Assembly (NCBI RefSeq): GCF_025399795.1
Contig: NZ_JAODTZ010000017.1
Location: forward strand, 98,438-162,437
Length of the DNA: 64,000 nucleotides
Direction: 5' to 3'
From: Streptomyces rhizosphaerihabitans
Lineage (GTDB): Bacteria > Actinomycetota > Actinomycetes > Streptomycetales > Streptomycetaceae
Shown here: positions 17,145-25,361 of the stretch, piece after piece
Numbering within the stretch: the stretch's first letter is position 1
Layout: each line of letters opens with the position of its first letter
Program-made: the position numbers and the translations under genes
The notes under the pieces: generated by a model
Seen by the model: the letters and a program-made list of their open reading frames with translations, nothing else
Told to the model about the DNA's origin: nothing
The model's database searches: none

Positions 17145-17582
17145 CCGCCGGTCCGCCCGGCTGACGCCGTTCGCGTCCGCCGGGCCGCGCCGCTCGTGCT
17201 GGTCCCGAAGCGGAAGGGCGGTGCAGGTGTTCTGCGGGACTCGGGGACGAGGGGTGTCCTGCGGGCGGCGGCGAACAGCTCCTCGGCGTACGCCACGTGC
17301 CTGGCGGTGGCGTAGCTGCCGTGCCGCCCGTTCATGACGGGTGCCCCGCAGCCGTGGGCGCCGCCCCGTTCACGGTCTTCGCGGCCGCCGGGCCGTCCCG
17401 CCCGCGCGGTCGCCGCGCCCGCGTACGCCCCGGGCCCGGGGAGATTGTGCGCAGGCGCGGCCTTCGCTCGGGAGGGACCGTCCGCGGGTGATCGGGCGGG
17501 CCGGGGACCGGCCGCCGGACGCGTTGCCCAGATCGGGGGACCCTTTCCGCGCGCCGCCCCCGGGGGCGGCGCGTTGTTGCGT
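17145..17582. other. Gap between nnr and the L,D-transpeptidase gene
   Basis: No gene is supported in these 438 bases. A short minus-strand stretch at about 17230-17335 reads like protein (NGRHGSYATARHVAYAEELF), but it has no binding site and runs on into antisense of nnr, so it may be a decayed fragment or chance. A GC-rich inverted sequence lies at about 17553-17573. Confidence 0.4.
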
Positions 17583-18494
17583 ATGGCTGTTCGCATGATG
17601 AGCAGACAAAGGGTGTGCCGGGGGATCGCGGTGTTGCTGGCGGTGGTGGCGGCCGTGCCCGTGGGGACGGTGGCGGCCGCGTCCGCGCCGCCGCTGCCCG
17701 CCGTTGGGCCCGTCGGTGAGCCGCTGCCCGGTGCGGCGGGATGGCCGCGTCCGTCCTGGGAGGGCGAGACCCCGGGCCGTCCGGTGCCGCTACCGGTCGT
17801 GGACACGTCCACCGCCTGGGAGGACGAGCGGGAGGCGCGGAACGCGCCCGAGAGCACGGGCGCGCCGATCACGTACGCGCCGTTCGCGGAGGCCGACGCC
17901 CGTCCGGCGGCGTGCGGCGGGCGCAGGGGCCCGTACCAGCGGCAGGCCGAGCGGTGGCTGAAGCTGAAGGTGGACGGGAAGCAGTCGGCGGCCGACTGCC
18001 GGGCCATCCGCGCCTTCCAGAAGAAGCACGGCATCAAGCCGGTCACCGGCATCGCCGGACCGGTGACCTGGGCCCGCATGCGGATACTGTCCGCCCGGAA
18101 CGCCCCGCACGTCACCCGCGGCTGCCCGGCCCGCTCGTACCGGGTCGCCTGCGTCGACCTCACCCACAAGATCACCTGGGTGCAGCAGCGCGGCAGGATC
18201 CTGTATGGGCCCGTACCCATGCGCAGCGGCGGTGCCGGGCACCGCACCAGGACCGGCTGGTTCAGGATCTTCTGGAAGCACAGGTACCACTGGTCGACCC
18301 TGTACAACACCCCCATGCCGTACGCCCAGTTCTTCAGCGGCGGGCAGGCCTTCCACGCCGTCCGCGGCAGCATCCGCACGGTCGGCGGTTCGATGGGCTG
18401 CGTCAATCTGCGGCTCGCCGACGCCCGTGCGCTCTGGAAGGTGCTCAGGACGCGCGACCGTGTCTACGTGTGGGGCCGAAGGCCCGGCAGCTAG
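17583..18494 (+). CDS. Secreted L,D-transpeptidase with peptidoglycan-binding domain
   Basis: L,D-transpeptidases make 3-3 cross-links in peptidoglycan. After a Sec signal peptide (VCRGIAVLLAVVAAVPVGTV) and a Pro-rich linker there is a PG_binding_1-like segment (QAERWLKLKVDGKQSAADCR to KPVTGIAGPVTWARM, about residues 115-160) and then a YkuD domain. The catalytic Cys is in GGSMGCVNL, with an upstream histidine in FHAVRG. The Met before GC replaces the more common His of the SHGC motif. ATGs at 17583, 17595 and 17598 are all possible; no strong binding site decides. It follows nnr and precedes alr, which makes D-alanine for the wall. Confidence 0.85.
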   Translation: MAVRMMSRQRVCRGIAVLLAVVAAVPVGTVAAASAPPLPAVGPVGEPLPGAAGWPRPSWEGETPGRPVPLPVVDTSTAWEDEREARNAPESTGAPITYAPFAEADARPAACGGRRGPYQRQAERWLKLKVDGKQSAADCRAIRAFQKKHGIKPVTGIAGPVTWARMRILSARNAPHVTRGCPARSYRVACVDLTHKITWVQQRGRILYGPVPMRSGGAGHRTRTGWFRIFWKHRYHWSTLYNTPMPYAQFFSGGQAFHAVRGSIRTVGGSMGCVNLRLADARALWKVLRTRDRVYVWGRRPGS

Positions 18495-18608
18495 GGCCGC
18501 TCCACGGGACAGGTCCCCGTGCCGTCGCAGCGCCCGGAGCCGTCCCCGGGACCGTCCCGGGGACCGGTGCCGGAAGGCTGTCGTTCGCCTCTGAGAGACT
18601 GGGGCGCG

Positions 18609-19781
18609 ATGACAGAGACAGCACACCCGCGGACGGCACCCCTGCGCGCCCGCGCCGAGATCGATCTGGCCGCCCTGCGAGCCAACGTGCGGACCCTGCG
18701 TGCCCACGCGCCGACCGCGGCCGTGATGGCCGTGGTCAAGTCCGACGCGTACGGCCACGGGGCGGTCCCGTGTGCCCGCGCGGCGCGCGAGGCGGGCGCC
18801 ACCTGGCTCGGCACGGCCACTCCGGAGGAGGCTCTCGCGCTGCGGGCGGCCGGCCTGCCGGGGCGCATCATGTGCTGGCTCTGGACCCCCGGCGGTCCCT
18901 GGGCCGAGGCCATCGAGGCCGGCATCGACGTGTCGGTCAGCGGGATGTGGGCGCTGCGGGAGGCCGCGCTGGCCGCCGAGACCGTCGGATCGCCCGCCCG
19001 GGTGCAGCTCAAGGCCGACACCGGCCTCGGGCGCGGCGGCTGCCAGCCCGCCGACTGGCCCGAGCTCGTCGCCGAGGCCCTGGGCGCCGAGGCGCGCGGG
19101 CTGATCACCGTCACCGGGCTCTGGTCGCACTTCGCCTGCGCCGACGAGCCGGGCCACCCCTCGATCCAGGCCCAGCTCACGCTCTTCCGCGAGATGGTGG
19201 CGTACGCCGAGGAGCAGGGGGTGCGCCCCGAGGTGCGGCACATCGCCAACTCGCCGGCGACGCTGACCCTCCCCGAGAGCCACTTCGACCTCGTACGGAC
19301 CGGGATCGCGGTCTACGGGATCTCGCCGAGCCCGGAGCTCGGCACCCCCGCCGACTTCGGACTGCGTCCGGTGATGACGCTGAGCGCGTCGCTCTCACTG
19401 GTGAAGCACGCTCCGGCAGGCCACGGCGTGAGCTACGGCCATCACTACGTCACCCCGGGTGAGACCACCCTCGGCCTCGTCCCCGTCGGCTACGCGGACG
19501 GCATCCCGCGGCACGCCTCCGGCACCGGCCCTGTCCTGGTCGGCGGCAAGTGGCGTACGGTCGCGGGCCGGGTCGCCATGGACCAGTTCGTCGTCGACCT
19601 CGGCGGTGACGAGCCGGAGCCCGGCGCCCGGGCGGTCCTGTTCGGGCCCGGTGACGACGGTGAGCCCACCGCCGAGGACTGGGCGCGCGCGGCGGGCACG
19701 ATCGCGTACGAAATCGTCACGCGCATCGGAACCCGTGTCCCGCGCGTCTACGTGAATGTGAACGAGGAACAAGACGGGTAA
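18609..19781 (+). CDS. alr: Alanine racemase
   Basis: Alr interconverts L- and D-alanine with PLP, supplying D-Ala for peptidoglycan. The 390-residue product has the PLP lysine in AVVKSDAYGHG (Lys44) and the catalytic tyrosine in HGVSYGHHY (Tyr276). It also has the HIANSPAT motif and the C-terminal domain ending in RIGTRVPRVYVN. The ATG at 18609 gives the family N-terminus (RARAEIDLAALRANV); the frame extends upstream to 18519 without support. A GAGACT lies eight bases before the start and could be a -10. Confidence 0.97.
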   Translation: MTETAHPRTAPLRARAEIDLAALRANVRTLRAHAPTAAVMAVVKSDAYGHGAVPCARAAREAGATWLGTATPEEALALRAAGLPGRIMCWLWTPGGPWAEAIEAGIDVSVSGMWALREAALAAETVGSPARVQLKADTGLGRGGCQPADWPELVAEALGAEARGLITVTGLWSHFACADEPGHPSIQAQLTLFREMVAYAEEQGVRPEVRHIANSPATLTLPESHFDLVRTGIAVYGISPSPELGTPADFGLRPVMTLSASLSLVKHAPAGHGVSYGHHYVTPGETTLGLVPVGYADGIPRHASGTGPVLVGGKWRTVAGRVAMDQFVVDLGGDEPEPGARAVLFGPGDDGEPTAEDWARAAGTIAYEIVTRIGTRVPRVYVNVNEEQDG

Positions 19782-19936
19782 CACCCTTTGGCAGAACAGG
19801 CGCGCGGGGCCCGGCGAGCGGAGAGCGGCGGGCGGCGGGCGGCACACGGTGGGGCGGGAGCCGCACCGGCGCGCGCACAGCCAGAGTCGACAGCGGACGG
19901 CCGAGAGCCGACAGCCGGAGCGAAGAGGAGCGGGAC

Positions 19937-21172
19937 GTGAGCGAGACCAGCGCGGAGGCCGTCGTGAGCGCGGCCTCGGCGGCCGCCGCCTCCGCCGGGA
20001 ACTGGCGCAAGGCTGGAGTCGCCGGCGCCGCGATAGGCGTGGTCGCGGCGGGCGCCGCGGCCGGAGTCGCGATCGAGCGGCTCACGGTCGGCCGCGGCAT
20101 GCGCAAGAAGGCGCGCCTCGCCCTCGACTCGACCGGCCCGTACGGCTCGCTGCGCGGCACGCCCGGCAAGGCGTACGCCGACGACGGAACCGAGCTGTAC
20201 TACGAGGTCGACGAGGTCGAGCCGGAGGCTTCGCTGGCCCCGCGCCGGCGCAGGCTCTTCGGCCGCAAGGCCCCCGCCCCCGTGACCGTGGTCTTCAGCC
20301 ACGGCTACTGCCTCAACCAGGACTCCTGGCACTTCCAGCGCGCCGCGCTGCGCGGTGTCGTGCGCACGGTGCACTGGGACCAGCGCAGCCACGGGCGGTC
20401 GGGGCGGGGTGTCGCCCAGCTTGAGGACCGGACGCCGGTCACCATCGACCAGCTCGGCCGCGACCTGCTGGCCGTCATCGAGGCGGCGGTGCCCGAGGGC
20501 CCGATCGTGCTCGTCGGACACTCCATGGGCGGTATGACCGTGATGGCGCTCGCCGATCACTTCCCCGAGCTGATCCGCGACCGGGTCGTGGCCGTCGCCC
20601 TGGTCGGTACGTCGTCGGGGAGGCTCGGCGAGGTCAACTTCGGGCTGCCCGTCGCGGGCGTCGCAGCCGTGCGGCGGGTGCTTCCCGGTGTGCTGAAGGC
20701 GCTCGGGCAGCAGGCCGCCCTGGTGGAGCGCGGACGACGGGCCACGGCCGACCTGTTCGCCGGGGTCATCAAGCGGTACTCGTTCGCGAGCCGGGACGTC
20801 GATCCGGCCATCGAGCGGTTCGCCGAACGGATGATCGAGGGCACGCCGATCGACGTGGTCGCCGAGTTCTACCCGGCGTTCACCGAGCACGACAAGACCG
20901 CCGCGCTCGCCCGTTTCACCGAGATGCCCGTCCTCGTCCTCGCCGGGGTCAAGGACCTGGTGACGCCGAGCGAGCACAGCGAGGCCATCGCGGACCTGCT
21001 GCCGGACGCGGAGCTGGTGCTCGTGCCCGACGCGGGACACCTGGTCATGCTGGAGCATCCGGAGGTCGTCATAGACCGCCTCGCCGACCTCCTCGTGCGC
21101 GCCGGAGCCGTGCCGGCAGGGGCTACCGTTGGCGGCTATGGAAGCACCAGCAGCAGCGCACAACCCGGCTGA
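19937..21172 (+). CDS. Membrane-anchored alpha/beta hydrolase
   Basis: The 411-residue product has an N-terminal hydrophobic segment (GVAGAAIGVVAAGAAAGVAI, about 27-46) and then an alpha/beta-hydrolase domain. It shows the oxyanion motif FSHGYCLNQDSWHFQ, the nucleophile elbow VGHSMGG and the C-terminal histidine in DAGHLVMLEHPE; the acid is probably in GVKDLVTPSEHS. The substrate is unknown. In streptomycetes this gene sits between alr and tsaE, and its 3' end overlaps tsaE by 35 bases, so the two are likely cotranscribed. The GTG at 19937 has a GAGGAGCGGG site. Confidence 0.88.
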   Translation: MSETSAEAVVSAASAAAASAGNWRKAGVAGAAIGVVAAGAAAGVAIERLTVGRGMRKKARLALDSTGPYGSLRGTPGKAYADDGTELYYEVDEVEPEASLAPRRRRLFGRKAPAPVTVVFSHGYCLNQDSWHFQRAALRGVVRTVHWDQRSHGRSGRGVAQLEDRTPVTIDQLGRDLLAVIEAAVPEGPIVLVGHSMGGMTVMALADHFPELIRDRVVAVALVGTSSGRLGEVNFGLPVAGVAAVRRVLPGVLKALGQQAALVERGRRATADLFAGVIKRYSFASRDVDPAIERFAERMIEGTPIDVVAEFYPAFTEHDKTAALARFTEMPVLVLAGVKDLVTPSEHSEAIADLLPDAELVLVPDAGHLVMLEHPEVVIDRLADLLVRAGAVPAGATVGGYGSTSSSAQPG

Positions 21173-21671
21173 GCCCGCCCAGGACGGCGTCGGCGTGCAG
21201 ATCACCGTCAACTCGCCCGGACAGATGCAGGAGTTGGGCCGCAGGCTCGCCAAGCTGCTGCGCGCGGGCGATCTCGTGATGCTGAACGGCGAGCTGGGCG
21301 CGGGCAAGACCACGCTGACCCGCGGACTCGGTGAGGGGCTCGGCGTCCGCGGCGCGGTCACCTCGCCGACCTTCGTCATCGCCCGCGTGCACCCCTCCCT
21401 CGGCGGCGGACCGCCGCTCGTGCACGTGGACGCGTACCGCCTCGGCGGCGGGCTCGACGAGATGGAGGACCTCGACCTCGACGTCTCGCTCTCCGACTCC
21501 GTGATCGTCGTGGAGTGGGGCGAGGGCAAGGTCGAGGAGCTGACCGACGACCGGCTGCACGTCGTCATCCACCGGGCCGTCGGGGACACCACCGACGAGG
21601 TGCGGCACGTGACCGTCACGGGACTCGGACAGCGCTGGGCCGCCGCTGACCTGACCGTCCTCGCGGCCTGA
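21138..21671 (+). CDS. tsaE: tRNA threonylcarbamoyladenosine biosynthesis ATPase TsaE
   Basis: TsaE is the small ATPase that drives cycles of the TsaB-TsaD complex in t6A37 formation on ANN-decoding tRNAs. The 177-residue product has the Walker A motif NGELGAGKTT, the following TSPTFVIARVHP and a C-terminal WGEGKVEEL. The ATG at 21138 lies inside the end of the hydrolase gene; a TTG nine bases upstream is possible. TACCGT (21124-21129) sits eight bases before the ATG and could give a near-leaderless transcript. Its partners tsaB and tsaD are 1.5-4 kb downstream in a separate operon. Confidence 0.94.
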   Translation: MEAPAAAHNPAEPAQDGVGVQITVNSPGQMQELGRRLAKLLRAGDLVMLNGELGAGKTTLTRGLGEGLGVRGAVTSPTFVIARVHPSLGGGPPLVHVDAYRLGGGLDEMEDLDLDVSLSDSVIVVEWGEGKVEELTDDRLHVVIHRAVGDTTDEVRHVTVTGLGQRWAAADLTVLAA

Positions 21672-21740
21672 CGGCGACATGCTCGGGACCTGAGGGCGAC
21701 GTGTTCGCGGCCCGACCCCACGGGGCTGCTGTCTTACCGC

Positions 21741-21894
21741 GGTGGGCTCGCGGTCTTACCGCGGTGGGCTCGCGGTCTCTCTGCGGTGGGCTCGCGGTCT
21801 CTCTGCGGTGGGCTCGCGGTCTCTCTGCGACGGGCTCGCGGTCTCTCTGCGACGGGCCTGCGGTCTCTCCGCGACGGGCCTGCGGTCTCACCGG
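21741..21894. repeat. 22-bp tandem repeat, seven copies
   Basis: Copies begin at 21741, 21763, 21785, 21807, 21829, 21851 and 21873; the core is a GGGCTCGCGGTCTC sequence. The first four are closest, and the last three have GACGGG in place of GGTGGG. Because 22 is not a multiple of three, each frame reads through shifted versions, so this is not a protein repeat. It lies 70 bases after the tsaE stop. Confidence 0.9.
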
Positions 21895-22004
21895 GTCCTC
21901 GCGGCGCGGGCGTCTTCCGCTCGTACATTCGGCCAACGTTTCCGACAGGACGTCGGCAAAATATTGCGTTCGGCGTCCCGGCCGTGGTCACATGGACATC
22001 AGTA

Positions 22005-22028
22005 CATAGTTAGGTCTACCTAACTATG
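22005..22028. promoter_or_regulatory. Perfect 24-bp palindrome, candidate operator
   Basis: Two 11-base half-sites (CATAGTTAGGT and its complement) flank a central CT. The site lies 28 bases before the ATG of the 62-residue gene, in an unusually AT-rich patch, where it would cover a promoter or transcript start. The TTAGGT/ACCTAA halves recall iron boxes, but the spacing is wrong for DmdR1/IdeR. Confidence 0.75.
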
Positions 22029-22056
22029 CTTGCCCCCGAAGCCCGAGGAGGCGTCC

Positions 22057-22245
22057 ATGTCGGCATCAGAGTCGGCTGCAGTGCCGGCTTCAGAACGTGA
22101 CGTGCCGGCCGCGCCGCGCGCGATGGCCGGGGTGTCGATGCGGGATCTGCTGGCGGCGTGCGCCGCGGCGGAGGCGGTGTCCAGGCCGCCCCGCGCTCCC
22201 CTGAGTGAACCGAGTGCCTCGGAGCGCCCCCGCAGGGCCGCCTGA
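22057..22245 (+). CDS. Small hypothetical protein, 62 residues
   Basis: This is a short, Ala/Ser/Glu/Pro-rich protein. Its only ordered-looking part is an amphipathic helix at about residues 25-42 (AGVSMRDLLAACAAAEAVSR). The start is well supported: GAGGAGG lies five bases upstream of ATG and a perfect 24-bp palindrome lies just before that. I recall similar short MRDLLAAC-type proteins in other streptomycetes but know no function. No secretion signal or membrane helix is visible. It stands alone between a tandem repeat and a duplicated noncoding segment. Confidence 0.65.
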   Translation: MSASESAAVPASERDVPAAPRAMAGVSMRDLLAACAAAEAVSRPPRAPLSEPSASERPRRAA

Positions 22246-22368
22246 CGCCGACGTGGCGCCGGAGGTTAGTGGCCGTCCGGTGCGGACGCTTGGACGTGGT
22301 CGCGGCGGCGGGTGGTTCATGGCCCCGTAGGGCCGCCCTGACGCCGACGTGGCGCCGGAGGTTCGTGG
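22234..22368. repeat. Direct duplication of about 37 bp, 95 bp apart
   Basis: 22234-22272 and 22329-22368 are nearly identical (centred on TGACGCCGACGTGGCGCCGG). The first copy overlaps the stop codon of the small gene, so the second is a displaced copy of its 3' end. Confidence 0.8.
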
Positions 22369-22455
22369 TCCGGCATGGCCGGCCGGACGCGGGCGCGGCG
22401 GTGGGGGGTCGCCGGACCTGTACGGCCGCTCGGGCGGCGGCGTGGCAGGGCGCCG

Positions 22456-23010
22456 TTACTTGACGACGACGACCTTCGCGCCCACCGTCGCGAACGCCCA
22501 CATCGCGTCGCCGTCGGCACGCGAGGCACGGATGCCGCCGAGCTTCTTCTCGGGGTCCGGGGCGTCCGTGGAGCCGTTCACCGCGGCGCTGAAGCCGATG
22601 GCGATGCCGTTGACCAGCGTGAACCGTACGACGTGCTCGATCTGCGTCCCGTCGGAACCGGAGGCCGCGCCGGTCCGCGACGTGACGGCGTAGGTGCCGA
22701 CGGCCGGGTCGACCGTGCCGGGGGTCACCTTGAAGGTGCGCCGCACCTTGTTGCCCGCGCCGACCAGCCAGACGCGGTCGCCGCCGGTCGAGTAGACGAC
22801 CCGCACGCCGGCGCCGGACGGGGCCGGCAACGCGGCCGGGTCCTTCTTGCCGTGGGGTGCCTTGGGGGCGGTGGGCGTGGTCGACACGGTATTGCTCGGT
22901 TTGCCCAGGCTGTCCGGAACGTTCGCGGATGCCTGGAAGGCGAGGAAGCCGACCGCCGCGATCGCTGCCACGGTGAGCCCGGCCACGATTCCCGAGCTGC
23001 TCCTAGCCAC
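22456..23010 (-). CDS. Signal-anchored YkuD-like protein without obvious catalytic cysteine
   Basis: The 184-residue product starts with an N-terminal hydrophobic segment (GIVAGLTVAAIAAVGFLAF) followed by a Pro/Thr-rich linker. A domain from about residue 68 (RVVYSTGGDRVWLVGAG) has the strand order of L,D-transpeptidases: a xWLVxxGxxxRTFxVTPG opening, then PAVGTYAVTSR. At the place of the HGCVxL active site it reads GGIRASRADGDAMWAF, with no Cys or His, so it is probably non-catalytic and may bind wall peptides. The GTG at 23010 has a GAGGTGG site. It is divergent from tsaB. The fold assignment is an inference from pattern only. Confidence 0.7.
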   Translation of the reverse strand: MARSSSGIVAGLTVAAIAAVGFLAFQASANVPDSLGKPSNTVSTTPTAPKAPHGKKDPAALPAPSGAGVRVVYSTGGDRVWLVGAGNKVRRTFKVTPGTVDPAVGTYAVTSRTGAASGSDGTQIEHVVRFTLVNGIAIGFSAAVNGSTDAPDPEKKLGGIRASRADGDAMWAFATVGAKVVVVK

Positions 23011-23108
23011 CTTGTGTGCCCACCTCTCGACCTTCGTACGTACTTGCTGTGACGGTAGCAGCCGAGGGACGGGAGTCCCGGGCGGCCTTGCGTCGGGCTC
23101 CGGCGCCG

Positions 23109-23114
23109 TACGCT
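23109..23114 (+). promoter_or_regulatory. Candidate -10 element of leaderless tsaB operon mRNA
   Basis: TACGCT ends six bases before the tsaB GTG, with TTGCGT (23088-23093) 15 bases upstream as a possible -35. No Shine-Dalgarno sequence separates it from the start. Confidence 0.5.
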
Positions 23115-23120
23115 GTTTGC

Positions 23121-23774
23121 GTGCTCTTGCTCGCTCTGGATACCGCCACCCCCGCCGTGACCGTCGCCCTGCACGACGGTACGTCCGTCATCGCCTCGTC
23201 GAGCCAGGTGGACGCGCGCCGGCACGGGGAGCTGCTGCTGCCGGCCGTCGACCGGGTGCTCACCGAGGCAGGCCTCAAGCTGGACGCCGTCACCGGCATC
23301 GTCGTGGGCATCGGCCCCGGCCCGTACACGGGGCTGCGCGTCGGCCTCATGACCGCCGACACCTTCGGACTCGCGCTCGGCGTGCCCGTGCACGGCGTGT
23401 GCACCCTCGACGGGCTCGCGTACGCGGCCGACGTGGAGGGGCCGTTCGTCGTCGCGACGGACGCCCGGCGCAAGGAGGTCTACTGGGCGCGCTACGCCGA
23501 CCGCCGTACCCGGCTGTCGGAGCCCGCCGTGGACCGGCCCGCCGAGATCGACGGGACGGTCGCCGCGCTGCCCGCCGTCGGCGCGGGCGCTCTCCTCTAC
23601 CCCGACACCTTCAAGGACGCCCGCGCGCCCGAGTACGTCTCGGCCGCCGCGCTCGCCTCCCTGGCCGCGGAGAGGCTGGCCGCCGGCGAGGAACCGGAGC
23701 CGCCCCGGCCGCTGTATCTGCGCCGCCCGGATGCCCAGGTGCCCAAGAACTACAAGGCGGTCACCCCCAAGTGA
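23121..23774 (+). CDS. tsaB: tRNA t6A biosynthesis protein TsaB
   Basis: TsaB is the inactive ASKHA-fold partner of TsaD in the threonylcarbamoyl transfer to A37 of tRNA. The 217-residue product starts LLLALDTATPAVTVAL, has the conserved GIGPGPYTGLRVGL motif and the YLRRPDAQVPKNYK C-terminus. It lacks the HxxxH metal site of TsaD, as expected. The GTG at 23121 was chosen over a longer frame because it is the family start and a -10 precedes it. Its stop overlaps the rimI start (GTGA), showing translational coupling. Confidence 0.95.
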   Translation: MLLLALDTATPAVTVALHDGTSVIASSSQVDARRHGELLLPAVDRVLTEAGLKLDAVTGIVVGIGPGPYTGLRVGLMTADTFGLALGVPVHGVCTLDGLAYAADVEGPFVVATDARRKEVYWARYADRRTRLSEPAVDRPAEIDGTVAALPAVGAGALLYPDTFKDARAPEYVSAAALASLAAERLAAGEEPEPPRPLYLRRPDAQVPKNYKAVTPK

Positions 23775-24265
23775 CCGTCGTACTGCGCGAGATGCGCTGG
23801 TGGGACATCGATCCCGTCCTGGAGCTGGAGAAGGAACTCTTCCCCGTGGACGCCTGGTCCCGGGGCATGTTCTGGTCCGAGCTGGCCCACTCCCGCGGGC
23901 CGCAGGCGACCCGGCGCTATCTGGTCGCCTGCGACGGCGACCGGCTCGTCGGATACGCCGGGCTCGCCGCCGCGGGGGACCTGGGCGACGTGCAGACGAT
24001 CGCGGTGCGGCGGGACCAGTGGGGCACCGGACTCGGCGGCTGGCTGCTCACCGAACTGCTGCGGGCCGCCAGCGACTTCGACTGCGCCGAGGTGATGCTG
24101 GAGTGCCGCGTGGACAACGTCCGCGCGCAGAAGCTCTACGAGCGCTTCGGCTTCGAGGCCATCGGCTTCAGACGCGGCTACTACCAGCCGGGGAACGTGG
24201 ACGCCCTGGTGATGCGCCTGCACGACCCATCGACCTCCGTACAAGGAACAGAGACCCATGGCTGA
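23771..24265 (+). CDS. rimI: Ribosomal-protein-S18-alanine N-acetyltransferase RimI
   Basis: RimI is a GNAT acetyltransferase for N-terminal alanine of S18, and actinobacterial forms may have wider substrate range. The 164-residue product has the acetyl-CoA-binding motif VRRDQWGTGLGGWLLTELL and the ECRVDNVRAQKLYERFGFEAIGFRRGYY stretch that typifies RimI. The GTG start overlaps the tsaB stop by four bases and the 3' end overlaps tsaD by eight, so tsaB-rimI-tsaD is a tightly coupled operon, as in most actinobacteria. Confidence 0.93.
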   Translation: MTVVLREMRWWDIDPVLELEKELFPVDAWSRGMFWSELAHSRGPQATRRYLVACDGDRLVGYAGLAAAGDLGDVQTIAVRRDQWGTGLGGWLLTELLRAASDFDCAEVMLECRVDNVRAQKLYERFGFEAIGFRRGYYQPGNVDALVMRLHDPSTSVQGTETHG

Positions 24266-25361
24266 CGAACCTCTCGTCCTCGGCATCGAGACCTCCTGCG
24301 ACGAGACCGGTGTCGGCATCGTCCGCGGGCACACCCTGCTCGCGGACGCGATCGCGTCGAGCGTCGACGAGCACGCGCGCTTCGGCGGGGTCGTGCCGGA
24401 GGTCGCCTCCCGGGCCCACCTGGAGGCGATGGTCCCGACCATCCAGCGGGCGCTGAAGGACGCGGGTGTGTCGGCCGGAGACCTGGACGGCATCGCGGTC
24501 ACCGCCGGACCCGGGCTCGCCGGGGCGCTGCTCGTCGGGGTCTCGGCCGCGAAGGCGTACGCGTACGCGCTGGGCAAGCCGCTGTACGGCGTCAACCACC
24601 TCGCCTCCCACATCTGTGTGGACCAGCTGGAGCACGGCGCGCTGCCGGAGCCGACGATGGCCCTGCTGGTGTCCGGCGGCCACTCCTCGCTGCTGCTGTC
24701 CACCGACATCACCTCCGACGTACGGCCGATGGGCGCGACCATCGACGACGCGGCCGGCGAGGCCTTCGACAAGATCGCGCGTGTGCTGAACCTCGGTTTC
24801 CCGGGCGGCCCGGTCATCGACCGGTACGCGAAGGAGGGCGACCCGAAGGCCATCGCGTTCCCGCGCGGTCTCACCGGGTCACGCGATCCGGCCTACGACT
24901 TCTCCTTCTCCGGTCTGAAGACCTCCGTGGCCCGCTGGATCGAGGCCAGGCGGGCGGCGGGGGAGGACGTGCCGGTGCGCGATGTGGCCGCGTCCTTCCA
25001 GGAGGCAGTGGTGGACGTGCTCACCCGCAAGGCCGTCCGCGCGTGCAAGGACGAGGGCGTCGACCACCTCATGATCGGCGGCGGCGTGGCCGCGAACTCG
25101 CGGCTGCGCGTGCTGGCCCAGGAGCGCTGCGAGGCGGCCGGGATCCGGCTCAGGGTGCCGCGCCCGAAGCTGTGCACGGACAACGGCGCGATGGTCGCCG
25201 CGCTGGGCGCCGAGATGGTCGCCCGGAACCGGGCCGCCTCCGACTGGGACCTGTCGGCTGACTCCTCGCTGCCGGTGACGGACCCGCACGTGCCGGGGCG
25301 CGGGCATGCGCACACGCATGATCACGTGCACGAGGTCGCGAAGGAGAACCTCTACCCGTGA
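24258..25361 (+). CDS. tsaD: tRNA N6-adenosine threonylcarbamoyltransferase TsaD
   Basis: TsaD transfers the threonylcarbamoyl group from TC-AMP to A37 of ANN-decoding tRNAs. The 367-residue product has LGIETSCDETGVGIV, the metal-binding VNHLASH (HxxxH), SGGHSSLL, and GGGVAANSRLRV motifs. The C-terminus carries a histidine cluster (GHAHTHDHVHE), not part of the conserved core and possibly metal-binding. ATG at 24258 lies inside rimI. The stop overlaps the next small gene's GTG. Confidence 0.96.
   Translation: MADEPLVLGIETSCDETGVGIVRGHTLLADAIASSVDEHARFGGVVPEVASRAHLEAMVPTIQRALKDAGVSAGDLDGIAVTAGPGLAGALLVGVSAAKAYAYALGKPLYGVNHLASHICVDQLEHGALPEPTMALLVSGGHSSLLLSTDITSDVRPMGATIDDAAGEAFDKIARVLNLGFPGGPVIDRYAKEGDPKAIAFPRGLTGSRDPAYDFSFSGLKTSVARWIEARRAAGEDVPVRDVAASFQEAVVDVLTRKAVRACKDEGVDHLMIGGGVAANSRLRVLAQERCEAAGIRLRVPRPKLCTDNGAMVAALGAEMVARNRAASDWDLSADSSLPVTDPHVPGRGHAHTHDHVHEVAKENLYP

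Noticed and set aside
17230..17335. Short protein-like stretch on the minus strand
   Set aside because: There is no binding site, and it merges into antisense of nnr.
22011..22024. Iron box (DmdR1/IdeR operator) in the palindrome
   Set aside because: TTAGGT and ACCTAA are present, but they are two bases apart instead of the seven or so of the 19-bp iron box.
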